Shown piece by piece: positions 10,421 to 22,178 of a stretch of DNA of 64,000 bases. A program made the position numbers and the translations under genes. The DNA comes from Rhexocercosporidium sp. MPI-PUGE-AT-0058. Taxonomy: Eukaryota; Ascomycota; Leotiomycetes; Helotiales. The notes below the pieces were generated by a model. That model was not told the origin of the DNA, did no database searches, and saw nothing but the letters and a program-made list of their open reading frames with translations. How positions within the stretch are numbered: the stretch's first letter is position 1; every line of letters starts with the position of its first letter. The stretch lies in the NCBI GenBank assembly GCA_020746875.1, contig JAGTJL010000016.1:558001-622000 (forward strand), given 5' to 3'.

Positions 10421-13400
10421 TTAAGTATAAATATTTATTAAGTTAATAAGAGTAATAAATGCTTTAAATTTCTGTCGAGAGAAGTTTTTAATAAGTCCGT
10501 TAACTAATATATAGCTTATAAGAAGATATTTTATTATAAAAGTACCCTTTTAAAACTCTTAACGTAATTACATATTTTAAATATTAACGTAGCACAACTT
10601 AATAAAAATACGCTAATTTTTACTAACGATTAACTGAATTATTTATTAATTATTATAGAAAATTATTTAAATTACTTTTATATTAAGGCGTAATTTTTAA
10701 AAGAATCGCTAAAGTGCTATAAGTTTCTTACTAATGCGCTTAACTTTAAGAAGCTTTACTTATATTATAAACGCAATAATTATATTTTATAAAACTACTC
10801 TTTAAAAGATTAAACTTTTAAAAAGTATAAAAATATATTTATTAAAAGATCGCTTTATCTTAATATTATCCGTAAAAAAAGCATTTAATATTATTATAAA
10901 GTGGGAGTCGCGCAATTTATAATTATAAGTAATTGCTAAGAAATAAGTGCCAAAAAAGTAATAAATTATTTAATTAATTATAATTAGGTGCTCTCGAGAA
11001 GGATTAATTAAGAAATAAGAAAGCCTTAAAGTAATAAAAGCGACGTTTACGCGTAATATAATTATAATATAAAACACTAATTTAACCTTTTCTTAAAATT
11101 CCTTAATTTAAACTAAAGTAGCCTGTTTTTAATTCTTTAATAGCTCGACTTAAGGTAATAGTGTGCTTAGGCAATTTCTATTTATTAACTTAAATCGAAG
11201 AGCAACCTTTTAAATATAAGTATCGTATATTAAAGAGATAGTCTTTATTAATCGATCTTTAATAATACGAACGCCTAAAAACTACTTCGTTTACTTTCCT
11301 TTAATAAACTCATATATTATATTTAAGCCGTCAATAATTAATTTAGCGTCTTTAAAAGCCAAAGTATAATAAAACACTTAAATATCGTCAATATAAAATA
11401 TTACAAATATTATACGTTACTCGTTTATAAATATATAAAGCTCCTTTTTATAAGCGATTAACCTTAAAGTTGTTAAAGTATAAGTAAAGTCACTATATTA
11501 TAGCGTCGATAAGTCCTTAAGTCCGTAAAGTGCGCGATTAACTTTTATTATTATTCCGTTTTATTTAAAACCGTCCGGTAAATAGCAGCGTACGCGAGCA
11601 CTTATTTTACTTTATTTAACGTTAATAAAAGCATTTATTATATTAAATTAAATTATTTTTAAATTAAATTAAGCTATAATTACTATAGCGGTTCTAAAGG
11701 AGCGAGTAATTAAAGTAACTATATATATTAATAAAATTAACGTTTTAGGCTATAAGTCTCCTTTTATAACGACTCGAGAGCGACAGCAAAATAAATACTT
11801 TAATAAATCGACTTTGGCGTAAAATACTTATTTTAAGGGAATTAATTACTCGATAATAAAGATATATTTAATAACTCTTTAATAATTACGCGACTTAAGG
11901 TTAATAATCTCCTTAATAGCGTCGACTCAGAAGTGCTCTCTTAATAAGTAATCCCTAAAGTCTTTTTAATTTAATAAGTCCTTAGGCATTTATAATTAAT
12001 AAATCCGTAAGAACTTAATTAATTGTCGAATTTCGACATTTTTAAATATAAACGTTAATATAATAACGTAAACTACGCTTAAGTATTTTCCGTCTCTTCG
12101 CACTAGTTCTTAACTAAGCCAGAAAGTCCTTAAAAAATCCTCTAAGTGCTCGCGATTACTTAACGGTTATAATAATTCCGTAATTAACTCTTTAATAGTT
12201 GTTATATAAACGCTTCGATTCGGTTTTATTACTTTATTATTAACTTAAGTCTTTCGACCTTTATTAATTATTTAGTCTTTTACTCTTTTCCTCTTAAGAG
12301 GTTTAAGTAAGCCGGAATTTAATTTAATTAAAGCCGAGAATAATAAATATAAACCTAACTCTCCGTCTTCTTTTAATTTTAATAATTATAAATGCTCTTC
12401 GTATTCAATTACTTAAAGTAAAGCTTTTAATTACTTAAGGCCGACACTTTCTTTAAGTACTCTTCGACGCTTAAGACCGCACTTTCGGTCGTATAGCCTT
12501 TTAAAGTAAATTACAACTTATAATATTAACTTCTGCTTAAGGCCTATATTACTTTAAAAGTTTAATATATTACGTAAGACACCTTTTTTAATTACGTTCT
12601 TAAACGCTAACTGTCTTAAAGTGTCGGCTTATTTTAAGACTTAATTAAGATATTTATAAATAAAAAGTCTAGTACTCTTTTTTAACTAAATCACTCCCGA
12701 GTTCTTATTAACGAGCGACTAAATAAAACTAAGAGTTATTAAATTAATTAAAAGTGGCGTATTTACTTTTATTAACTTAGTTAAAGGGGGAGTAAATGGC
12801 TTTACCCCCAAGCTCACAGGCTCGTCGACTTTTATAGCGCTTATTACTTTACTCAGTTATTCTCCGTTTAAAGTAATAAACGGTGTTTTTAATTTTAATA
12901 TATTAAGTACGCTTAATTAATTAATTATAATAAAACTAACGTTTTAATCTCCTTCTTCTTCTTTTAACATTTCCATAAGATCCTTTAATATTAAGCGCGG
13001 CTAGCCGATTACTTTTTTATATTTAAAAAGCTTAAATAAAAAAAGGTTTCGTTAAAAGTAACATTCCGAGTCACTATTATACATTATAATTAAAACACTT
13101 AAATTTTATAAATATTAAATAAAACGTATTTAACTAAGTAATTAAAGTACGCTCGCGAGTTGACTTTAAAAGCTCTTTTTTAGCGGAAAGCTTTTCGGTC
13201 TTTAACTATAAGATAGGCTTTATAGTCGTACGCATATAAATTACTTTAGTTAAGCCGTAAATCAGTTATTAACTTTAGCGTAAGCTTAAAGTCGTAATAC
13301 CGAAAATACTACTTAAATTAAGCTTAAAACACTTCGTTAAGACTCTTAAAGCCTTTATAAGTAAATAAACTTATATTATAAAGAATAATTACCGTTATTA

Positions 13401-15600
13401 TTAATTCTATTTAAAGCGCTCGGGGTAAATTAACGAAGAAGCACATTTTAATCGATTTATTAATTATTTCTTTGTTTACGCGCTTAACTCCTTTATTAAA
13501 TTAATATATATATAAGGGAGTAAATTTAATATTAATATTACTTTCTTTATATTACTTTTTATATTTAATTAATTTATTAATTTCTATAATTAAGGTATCG
13601 TTATTTTAGTGTATTTTATAAACCGAGAGCCCGAATTAATGTCTTATTCACGCTTTAAACGATTTAAAAGCATTTAAGACGGCGATTAACCCTTTAGTTT
13701 TTAAAAGCCGCCTATAGAATTTCTTATTATATTTATCCTTAATTAATAAAAGCTAACTATTCCCGTCAAAACTTATTAAAAAGTCGAATAAATCCTAAGA
13801 AATACAGTAAAAAGGACAAATAATTACTCTTTTTAATTGACGACGACTTATTACTTATTATATAATAGCTACTATATAATGCTTGTATTTTAACTAAATT
13901 AAGCCTTAAATCTCGACATTACGCGCATTTTTTACTAAGTTTTTTAAGGCTTCCTTTCTTAAGTAACTTACGCGTAAATACTATAAATAGGCTTCGTCGA
14001 CTTATGGCTTTAAATATTGTCTACTTAATTAAAAGCCTTAGTAAATGTTTTTCTTTAACGTTAAAAATATTAAAAAGTTATAGTTTAGGCGAGTCAAAAT
14101 ATAACAAATAATTAAAAAAACTAAAGAGTAATTAAAAGGCTTATATTTAAAAAAAGCTAAGTTAAACTATTACTATAATTACTTTAAAACTAGACTATTC
14201 TCAATTATTTTCGTGCGTAAAGTGTAATTTAAATTATTATATTAAACTCTTACTTATAAAAGGCGAGCTTTTAAAATAATATTAATATTAAAGCCTTTAA
14301 TAATAACGACGTTTAAAAGGGTTAAATCGCTTATATTTAGTTTATTAAAGCCGTAAAAAACACCTTTAAAGACTCGAGTACCACGGCCTTTAATTATTAG
14401 GCTTAACGTTTCGGCCTTAACGCTATCGTCTATAGTAAATTTAATAAAGCTTTTAGGGATAAGGAGAGCTTCTGAATTTATTAAATAAGTAATAACTCCG
14501 TTATCGAATAAGGTACTCTCTATAAGCGGATAGCGATTTATATTTATAGTAGCGTATACCCCCGTAATAACAAGAGCTTCGTCAAGAAATTCAAAGCTTA
14601 TAAAGTAAGCTTAAACGTTTTTAAAGTATTTTACTTTTACTAAAGTAATTAACTTTAAAGCTATAAAAATTATTAATACTTAAGTAAAAAAGGAATTATT
14701 AAAAGGTAACCTAAAAGCCAGTTGCGCTACTAATAACATATTCTCGTTAAGTTTAGTAATTTTTCGGCGAAGGTTAAGGAAGTCGTTCTTTAATCGAAGT
14801 CGAGTCTCTTTAATTTCCTTTATTAATAATAAGTTCTTAAGGTTACTCGCCGTCGAGCCGTCGTAATAATACCGAAGTCTATAATAATTAATAGCTTTAT
14901 AATAGTGAAAGCAATACTTATATAAGTAAGTATTTACTCACGTGTTTAACGACTAGTTTTATTAAACTAACGAGGTTATAAAAGTATTTAATCTTTTTTA
15001 AAAAGTAATATATAAATCTATTGTCTTTTATTATTTAAAAGCTATAAGTAATTCCTCGTTAAGAGTAAATAATTAATTAACGTAATTAAATAAAGAATAT
15101 TAATTTACTACTTTAAAAGCATTATCTCTTAATAATTTAAAATGCCGTTCGCGCGCTTATTTTAATGCGAGCTTTTCTTATACCGCCTTAATAAAGTCAA
15201 GTACTACTAGCGGTCCTTTAACGTCCGGTAAGTCGTATAAAAAAGCATTTTAATAAGCCGCTCTTTATTTTTAAAACCACTCCTTAAAATTAACTCGCCT
15301 TGCCTTAATAATAGCGAGCTTCTTCTTATAAGTAAACTATATTAACGTGCGAGCACTTATTTTTAAAGAGACGTAATCTCTCTTAAGAATCCGGAGGAGT
15401 AATTAAAAAGTCTATGACTTTAATTAAGGGTCTTTATTTATTATCTCGGTTAACTACTCCTTTTCCATACGAACTTACTCATTTTTATATTTTTTAATTA
15501 TTTTTTAATAAATAAAAGGATTAACTGTTTCTTAAATCCACTTATAAACTACCTTATAGGCTCAAGCCTTTTCCGTTCATTATATAAGCTTTTTTATGTG
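10421..15600 (-). pseudogene. Copia gag-pol relic (RT, RNase H recognised)
   Basis: The minus strand shows an RT block around 11385-11560: a near-canonical ALYGLK motif, and FVIFYIDDI with the catalytic YIDD at about 11385-11405. After this come the FLGVRIIKDR region and the RNase H start with ITRPDVAF decayed to ITRKRRF near 11030. RNase H continues to about 10600. The C-terminal SRQKFKAFITLINLINIY ends at a stop at 10421-10423. Integrase, protease and gag fill 12000-15600 but are too degraded for exact limits. Stops throughout. Confidence 0.8.
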
Positions 15601-16245
15601 TTCCTTTATAAGAGCAATATATATTAAAGCTATATTCTCAATTATAGCCTTTGCCGATAGTAATACACTCGGCTTAAGGCCTTTCTTTATAAAGTCGCAA
15701 ACATTTTTATTTTACTTTACTTAAGCCTAGAAATTGTGTTTAATAGCTTTTTTATTTTATTACACTCTTAAATTATTTAATAATAAAGGTTTTAATTCGG
15801 CGTCGAAAAGGTTAAAAATAACTAATAATATAAGGTTTATTAAATTTTATATTTTATAAAAGACATAAAAAGATTTAAACGCCTAATACTAAGGAATCCA
15901 AGTGCGCTTATTGTAATTAAGAGAAGTTCGATTATTTAAAGAATAAATTAAAGTTAAGTTTATTATAGTAAAGGAGTTACTCTCGTGAGCTCTAAGTATT
16001 TAATAAAACAAAAAGGATTAAAGAAGTATTAAGTCTAGTTGCTCGGCTTTTATACTCGTCCAAAGTGGAATCGAAGAGTTAGTAGAAAACAGCGATATGA
16101 ATTATATTTTATAATAAAGTAAAAAACTTTATAACGTATAGTAAATGCTTTCCACTTATAAACTTACTTTATAGGCTTTATTTAAATTAATAACACATAA
16201 AAGGAAAAATACTAACTTAATAGCTTTATTAACGGGGCTTATAAC

Positions 16246-16429
16246 TATAATATAAAAGTAAATTAAAGTATTATAAGTAATTATAATTAAATTAAAGTAA
16301 TTTATTATTATTTTAAAAGCTTTAAGAATTAGAAGGAGACAGTTATTCTCCTAAAGGCGGTCTACAGTAGCAGAACCTAATTAAGTCACATATAGTGTCA
16401 AGAGAGCAGCTGCCCGTGCCTATACGACA
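16246..16429 (-). repeat. 5' LTR of Copia element (right)
   Basis: 184 bp. The start is decayed to TATAATATAAAAG; the end TATACGACA is intact, followed by the GCTAA duplication. Confidence 0.93.
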
Positions 16430-16434
16430 GCTAA

Positions 16435-18500
16435 CTAATTAAGAATTAATTCTATATAAGACCTACGAGCCGACGGCTCCGGAGATATCTTAATTCTGAT
16501 AGCAAGCCCTCTTATTTCCTTGTATTCCCGCAGCTATAAGGCTCTAAGGTTTGCTTTATCTTCTTTAACGAATCGAGCTATAAAAGGGCTATTTTATTAT
16601 TAATTAAAGTAGGCTTATTTCTATCGGAGGTAAAATATTAGAGCCGCTATATTAAAGCGTCTGTTTTAATATAATATTTTTTGGTTTTCCCTTAGGCGTA
16701 TATAATAGAGCTCTGTATACCTCCGTAATTATTAAAGTCGCTATTCTTTGCCTTAGCCTTAAGATTCTTAAAGTAAGTGAGTATATACTTAAATATAAGA
16801 AGATTCTCTTATAAAGCATTATATAACGCTTATTTCCCTCTTTTTTATAAATTATAATTTCTCTTAAAGCTTTTAATAAAGTAGAATAAGGGCTCTAAGT
16901 ATTATACTATTAAAGAAAGGGTCTCTTATTCGCCTTCGCTGAAGTAATCGTTTTAGTCTATTTCGACGTTAATAAGGAGCTTAAAGGGTCGTAATTTATA
17001 AGCGTACATATCGAGAGCCTCTCGTAAGGCTAGAGCGCGTTGAATTATACAAAAAGACGCGTTTTAATATATTCTATTATTAAGGACTATCTTCTACTGC
17101 TTTCCAGTAACCTTATTAACGTTATACTCCTTTTATAAGTCGAAAAACAAGTCCGTACGCTTTCCAGAGGCTATAACGTATGCCATTAAGTTATAGAGCT
17201 TTTCTAGCTTTCCGCAACGCCTTTAAAGAGCTCGCCTTTTACTTAGCCTCCTGTTATTATATTCGTCTTTAAAGCTCGTCGAATCTTAGCCAAATAAATA
17301 TTACTTAGCGATCAAATTAATAACGTACCTTATATAGCGTAATCTCCGTGTTTTCGGGTCAAAATTAAATGTATTACTAAGCTTTAGAAATATAGTATCG
17401 TTATTTATTACGTTATTAAAAACGAAGTAGCTAATATTAATAAAAGTGATTTTAAAGCGTGAAAGGAGAAGTAAAAGAACTAAAGCTTAATTTATAAAAG
17501 TGGGCTTAAAAGAATCGTTAATAAAAGAATAACTTACTAATACCGGTCTTGCTATGCTTTAGCAGCTCTGGCAGGCTAATTAGACGTATAACTGCCTTAT
17601 TCCTGTTATTAATAAAATAAATTATTATTATAATAATATTAAGCTTCTTTTTCTTTAAACCTCACTTATTAAAAGAAAGGTGAACCTTCGATTTAGCGTC
17701 TATAATCTCTTATATAATATGAAGCTTAAAGAAAATAAATATATCGTATATTTATTAACTTATAATTAACGCTGAATCAGGAAGAGCTTTTAAAGCTATA
17801 AAGTTAGCGATTAAAAAGAGCTTTTAAAAAAGAAGAGACCGATTTTTAGTATTTAACGTTATTTATTATAACTTATTAAATAAAAGCGTTTTTTAATTTA
17901 AGATAGCGGAAAGGTATGATTTTAGCGTAATCTTCATCCACGACCTTAGAAGCTTATAATTTAACAGGTTCTACAAGCTCTATTATAGTAGAAAGAGGTA
18001 GTTGCTAAATATCTCCGTATTTATTAAAGAAATGATAGGTTGCAAGGTATATTTCGATATTCCGGAGTATATTCGTTAAGAAAGTAGTCTCCTTATGGCG
18101 ACTAAAGAAAGGGTCATGATAGCTTATTAATTAGCTAATTAGTAAGAGCAGACTAGGTAATACATATAGCGTTTATAGCTCTAAAAAGTAAGCTGTTTTA
18201 GCTTAGAAAGCTCTATTAGATAGTATTCAAGCTATTATACCTATTAAATCCGTGGTCGTTTAAATGCTGGAACTATGGTCTTTCCTTATAATAAATTAAT
18301 TACAATTACCGGCCTATTATCAAATAAAAGCTCTCTAAAGTTATATAGAGAGTAATTAAATAAAAGAGCGGTATTCTGAGGTTTATAAAAGTCGTAATTG
18401 GCGTTGTATTAAGGTAAGGGGGTTCGATAAGAGTCTTTTAATTTAACTTGCGCCGAAGAAGCCGAAGATTCCATTATACGCCGAAAAGCGCTTTGTATAA
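16435..18500 (-). pseudogene. hAT transposase N-terminal and central region, degraded
   Basis: The minus strand around 16640-16980 gives a chain typical of the central region of fungal hAT transposases: LEPLFYFIKSFKR, KRGK-ALYNAL, IFKYILTYFKNLKAKAKNSD, then KTKKYYIKTD. Stops occur where CAA/CAG/TGG would be expected. The segment ends at the Copia insertion (TSD GCTAA at 16430-16434). The N-terminal zinc finger could not be read with confidence, so the upper limit is approximate. Confidence 0.75.
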
Positions 18501-18600
18501 GTGCAGTAATACTTGCAGAAGGTATAAATGAAATTTATAACGCATTCTCGTCGATATTAATAAGAGAAGTTGATCGAGATATAATAGGTAGAGATATTAA

Positions 18601-18750
18601 TGTTGGATTTGACTTCGGTAACTCGTGCCGATTCTACCCTAGAATAGCCGAAGAGTTTCCACTGCTTACGCGGCCCGGAAATTACCTTCGTATTCCGGAA
18701 AATTACGCTCGTATTTAATTACGTAGCTCGTATAAGCTACGTAATCAGTT
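18601..18750 (-). repeat. Truncated LTR of the Copia family seen at 39081, 52795 and 61514
   Basis: On the plus strand it starts TGTTGGATTTGACTTCGG, the inverse of the LTR 3' end, and continues through the GGCCCGGAAATTACC block to the ATTACGTAGCT palindrome, where it breaks off. It lies between the hAT transposase relic and the hAT right TIR. It is about half of a full 283-314-bp LTR, so it is a fragment. Confidence 0.8.
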
Positions 18751-18863
18751 GCTAACTTTTAAGCAAGCTGATTGGCTTATAAATATTCTACAGCTGACTG
18801 GCTTACGTCAAAAGCTCAACTTACCGACTTGCTTATAAGCTAGCTGACTTATTGGATGCTCTG

Positions 18864-19191
18864 ACGATGACATCTCAAACCTTCCTAGGCGTAATCTCAG
18901 ACATATATAAGATGATGGTGGCAGAGCTAAAACCGACACCAAAGCCTACGACGAGGCCGCCGATGACTAAGAGACCAAGAAAGTAGAAGCAGTTTGGAGA
19001 ATAACACCGATGATAAACACGGCGCATCCAGCGATGATGGTTATGCGGCGACCAATCCAACTGGCAAAGTCACTAGAAACTAGAGCGCCAAAGAATCTAC
19101 CAGTAGAGAGAATAAAGGTGGTGAGAGACTTCTTTAGCCGGTGGTATTCCTTATAGTCATTATCGTTATTATTGTCACCTGAAATTCTCAT
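18864..19191 (-). pseudogene. MFS sugar transporter pseudogene, upstream piece
   Basis: The minus strand encodes part of a major-facilitator sugar porter (Sugar_tr). SLTTFILSTGRFFGALVSSD is followed by the WIGRR loop motif, a helix with CAVFIIGVILQTAS, then GLLVIGGLVVGFGVGF and the SEITPRKV motif, where RGA should follow. A one-base frameshift near 19005 puts the two halves in different frames. After PRKV an expected CGA is TGA and the next codons carry C-to-T type changes; 8 bp further the hAT begins, and the gene resumes at 8056. N- and C-terminal parts are missing. Next to the aminotransferase gene, it may once have been the island's transporter. Confidence 0.85.
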
Positions 19192-19369
19192 TCGTTATAA
19201 GACGATTCGTAATTTACTAACGATTTCTTCAAGACGAGCTTCGAGGTAGGAGGTGGCAGTAGCAATAGTATTCATGCGTTACTTAATAGCTATCATTAAC
19301 AATGAGACTGAAATATGTATGCGCCTGTGGCTGTTGCCAAGTGTACTGCTATTGAACATTGACAGGCCC
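19192..19369. other. Short spacer between pseudogene and aminotransferase
   Basis: No gene recognised. The minus strand has a 26-codon frame (19201-19275) ending at a stop. No domain is evident. Confidence 0.4.
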
Positions 19370-20776
19370 TTACGCACAAAGCTGAGTCTTGTGTAAGCGT
19401 ACAAAGTCGCGAATAGCGGAAACATACTGGCTAACATGATCTTGGCTAACCCGAAGATGTAAAGGAGTGTAACCTCTGACGGCAACGTGAATATTTTTGG
19501 AAAGCATGTGATGGTAGTAGAGTGTTTGCCATACAGCGCTGTTGGGAACAGAAAATCGAACGTTCAGCATGCTCCCTCGTCCGGTTATGAACATGGGCGG
19601 CAATTTCTCCAGATTGTGTGAGCCGCCATTGATCTCCAAACTGGTGTCTTTCTCAAAGCTATCAATCTCGACAATGTCAACCAATCCATCGGCAATGGTC
19701 GAGGGGTATATCTCTTCTTCAACCAGAACCTGCTGGACCCTTTTCTTCACATCTTCACCTAGCTTATTCAAACGCTCGACTTCAGCGGCGTTGTAGATCT
19801 CAAGACCAGCCAAACCAGCAGACATGCTCAGGACATTGTTGTTGTAGGTTCCGGGATGGAAAAGCTGACCCTTGGAGGGATCAAAGCGCTCCATGATGTC
19901 TTTACGCCCACCGAAAGCACCGAATGTCATTCCACCGCCAACATATTTCCCCAAGGTAACAATGTCACCCTTTACACCTTGAGTGGCAACGTATCCGCCT
20001 ACACCCAGTCTAGAAGCCATAACCTCATCAATCACCATCAATGCTCCTGTGTCATCACAGACTTTGCGAAGGTACTGCAAGAATTCCTTGGTCGCCGGTC
20101 GACAGCCACCGGATCCTTGAATGGGCTCCACCAAGACTGCTGCAAGATTGCATGGCCCAATTTTATTAAGAATTGAACGGGTCTCGGGAATGTTATTGTA
20201 CGGCGCAAATACGAATTCGTGAGGTAGATTCATAGAGGGCGCTGTTGAACCTTTCATGAGGGCCATGGGGAAGACGAGTGTGCTACCGTGATAACCACCA
20301 CTAAAGACCATAATCTTTCGCCGCGATGTGATTGCCACCGCCGCCGCAAGGGCAGTTGTATTAGCCTCAGTTCCGGAATTAGTGAAGCGGACAAGATCGA
20401 TTCCCGACGATCCGAAACGCTCGCATACCTTAGCAGCGAACGTTTTTTCTACCAAAGAATTCCCACCAAAATTCCAGCCTCCAGACATAGCTTTCGCAAC
20501 GGCATCTGCGATACGTGCCTCAGAATGACCAAAAATGCCAGCACTGAACTCTCCTAAAAGGTCGGTATAAACGTCGCCGTCAATCGACACAAGCGTTGCG
20601 TCCATTCCTCTGACCCAAGTGATGGGAAAAGGCTCCGCATGCAAGACCGTCCTTGTGTTCCCACCAGGAAGATGATTGTGAGCATTGTGGTGTGCATTTT
20701 CAGAGCCTGGATTTCGAGCTCTGAAGTGCTCGTATGCTTGTTCCAACGCGTTCGTTGCATAAGCTGGGTCCGCCAT
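19370..20776 (-). CDS. Class III PLP aminotransferase, GSA-aminomutase-like
   Basis: A single-exon gene of 468 codons from ATG 20776 to TAA 19370. It belongs to the fold-type I, class III PLP family closest to glutamate-1-semialdehyde 2,1-aminomutase: LPGGNTRTV near the N-terminus, SGTEAN at about residues 134-139 (phosphate binding), YHG at 162-164, IDEVMAS with the cofactor Asp at about 250, and LGKYVGGG with the Schiff-base Lys at about 277. C-terminal RVS...FV matches family length. Fungi do not make haem through GSA, so the role is probably transamination or amino shift of a small amine or keto compound. The frame stays open without an ATG back to a TAG near 20936, so 20776 is the best start. 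A CGG-N5-CCG palindrome lies about 230 bp upstream. Substrate unknown. Confidence 0.93.
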   Translation of the reverse strand: MADPAYATNALEQAYEHFRARNPGSENAHHNAHNHLPGGNTRTVLHAEPFPITWVRGMDATLVSIDGDVYTDLLGEFSAGIFGHSEARIADAVAKAMSGGWNFGGNSLVEKTFAAKVCERFGSSGIDLVRFTNSGTEANTTALAAAVAITSRRKIMVFSGGYHGSTLVFPMALMKGSTAPSMNLPHEFVFAPYNNIPETRSILNKIGPCNLAAVLVEPIQGSGGCRPATKEFLQYLRKVCDDTGALMVIDEVMASRLGVGGYVATQGVKGDIVTLGKYVGGGMTFGAFGGRKDIMERFDPSKGQLFHPGTYNNNVLSMSAGLAGLEIYNAAEVERLNKLGEDVKKRVQQVLVEEEIYPSTIADGLVDIVEIDSFEKDTSLEINGGSHNLEKLPPMFITGRGSMLNVRFSVPNSAVWQTLYYHHMLSKNIHVAVRGYTPLHLRVSQDHVSQYVSAIRDFVRLHKTQLCA

Positions 20777-22178
20777 CACCACGGAGGAGTTCAACCAAGA
20801 AGGAAGGAGAAAGTCGCTCCAGTTGTTGTCAGGTCCCTTAGCTGGGTAATGTTTCTCGTAATCTCGAAGAGGGAAGATGTTATTCGGTGCAGGTAATTTC
20901 TGCTGCCAGATGATATAAATAAAATTTCGACGCTATTATCTTAAATGGTCTTCATGCCGGGCCTAATTGCCTTGTGCTAAATTATTGTCAGTGTTGCCGC
21001 ATCGGAGTTTCCGAAAGTTGTAGACTCAACAGTGCAGGCCTAGTCTCAGAAACTTTAGTCTCGATGTCAAAACCGATCCCAACGCATGGACCACTTCGGG
21101 ATTTCGGGATTGATATAACGCTTCTAGTGAGCTTCGGATGTTCAAAATTGTACTCAGAAACACACTGACAGGGTGCCCGGCTTGGTCATTTGTGGCAGAT
21201 AACCGCGGGAGTGGTGCGATGAGGAAGCTTGGCTTTGTGGATATTGTTTAGCGCCGGTGTTGATGCCGGGACTTGAGACCGGTCTCCCCTGAAGGCTAAA
21301 GACCAAAGTCGACCGTGAAGACTTGGCGAATGCTTTGCTAGAACTTTCATTTTAACGACAAAATCAATAAGGTGAAATCTTGCAACAGTCGTCCGTGATT
21401 CAATGTAACTTGAGCAATTTTTTTCATCCTTGAAGAAGCTCCAAAGGATATGCATTGGTCCGTCTCTGGTTTGGCCAGGTTGATGAAGTGTACACATGAA
21501 ACCTGCTCATGAAAAAGTAGACTGCAGCTTCGGAAATACTTTGAGCCAGTTCGCCCAGTTCTGGCTCTTACTTTGGTTATCTTGTAATAAAGCATTAGAC
21601 ATCGGAAGGACGATCAATTGTCTCAAGGCAGCAGGCGGGTCACGATATGTGAAGATAAAATTATCTCCGTATTTTCGGACCTATAGTCATTACTGTAGAA
21701 CATGGCACAACAGTTCGTAGGCCAATCCAAAGAGCTATAGCGTGTGGGCTCAATCCAAGGGTCATTTGACATTCACTACCTTTTCTTACTTAGTTTACAA
21801 ACATCCTATCGATACTACCGGAAGACCAAGAAGTATTCATCCCAGCGTCGATGTTCGATTGGATGTGGTGGAATGACTCCATGCTTGTTCGACCTTCAAG
21901 GCGTCATATTAGAGGTGTGTGTCTCTATGTCCATGAATTCCATGCCAGGTTAGAAGCAAGCTTGCAAGTTTAGCTCCTGCTGAGAATAGTTTGAACTGCG
22001 GACTTCGCTGGTTGCTTGATCGACGTAAACATTAATCCTCAATGCTCACAGAACAAAACCACACGGAAGCATGTTGGCCAATCATGAGAAAGTATTTCGT
22101 CGGTCAAGTTGCGGCTAACGATGGCTTGGGCTAGCTGAAAATTTACATGAAGAACAACGCATGCGACGAACATATCTT
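20777..22178. promoter_or_regulatory. Intergenic, promoter side of the aminotransferase
   Basis: 1.4 kb of ordinary composition between the aminotransferase start and the 3' end of the FAD oxidoreductase. Only short overlapping frames are present; none resembles a protein family. It contains the candidate operator at 21003-21013. Confidence 0.6.
21003..21013 (-). promoter_or_regulatory. Candidate Zn2Cys6 operator CGG-N5-CCG
   Basis: On the minus strand this reads CGGAAACTCCG, within the 15-mer TTCGGAAACTCCGAT (21001-21015). The identical 15-mer lies at 31786-31800 in the permease/monooxygenase promoter. Inverted CGG triplets with fixed spacing are the classical target type of dimeric Zn2Cys6 regulators. 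Binding is inferred. Confidence 0.6.

Larger units (their letters stand above)
8550..16429 (-). mobile_element. Complete Ty1/copia retrotransposon, TSD GCTAA
   Basis: A 7880-bp element bounded by 184-bp LTRs (8550-8733 and 16246-16429), each ending TATACGACA. It is flanked by GCTAA at 8545-8549 and 16430-16434. It is inserted in the hAT transposase gene. Coding order on the minus strand is gag/protease at the right, then integrase, RT and RNase H, with the pol stop at 10421. The whole element is heavily RIP-mutated and inactive. An unusually long 1.7 kb separates the pol stop from the 3' LTR. Confidence 0.93.
8057..18863 (-). mobile_element. hAT transposon inserted in a sugar transporter gene
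   Basis: Terminal inverted repeats begin CAGAGCATC(C/T)AATAAGTCAG: left at 8057, right inverted and ending at 18863. The 8-bp flanks ACGATAAC (8049-8056) and ACGATGAC (18864-18871) form a hAT-length target duplication with one RIP-type change. Minus-strand transposase relics lie at 16435-18500 and 8238-8549, separated by a Copia element (8550-16429). Without the Copia and its TSD the element is about 2.9 kb, a normal hAT size. Joining the flanks restores the transporter frame, which proves the boundaries. Confidence 0.93.

Noticed and set aside
10690..10960. Apparent LINE ORF1 zinc-knuckle series on the plus strand
   Set aside because: The same DNA reads as copia RNase H on the minus strand in correct order with RT; the plus-strand pattern is accidental.
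20777..20936. In-frame N-terminal extension of the aminotransferase (LPAPNNIFPLRDYEKHYPAK...)
   Set aside because: It has no ATG before a TAG at about 20936, and I found no upstream donor and start that would splice onto it. ATG 20776 gives a normal family length.
21186..21953. Several 70-100-codon frames on both strands upstream of the aminotransferase
   Set aside because: Overlapping, without family features or splice logic; treated as intergenic.
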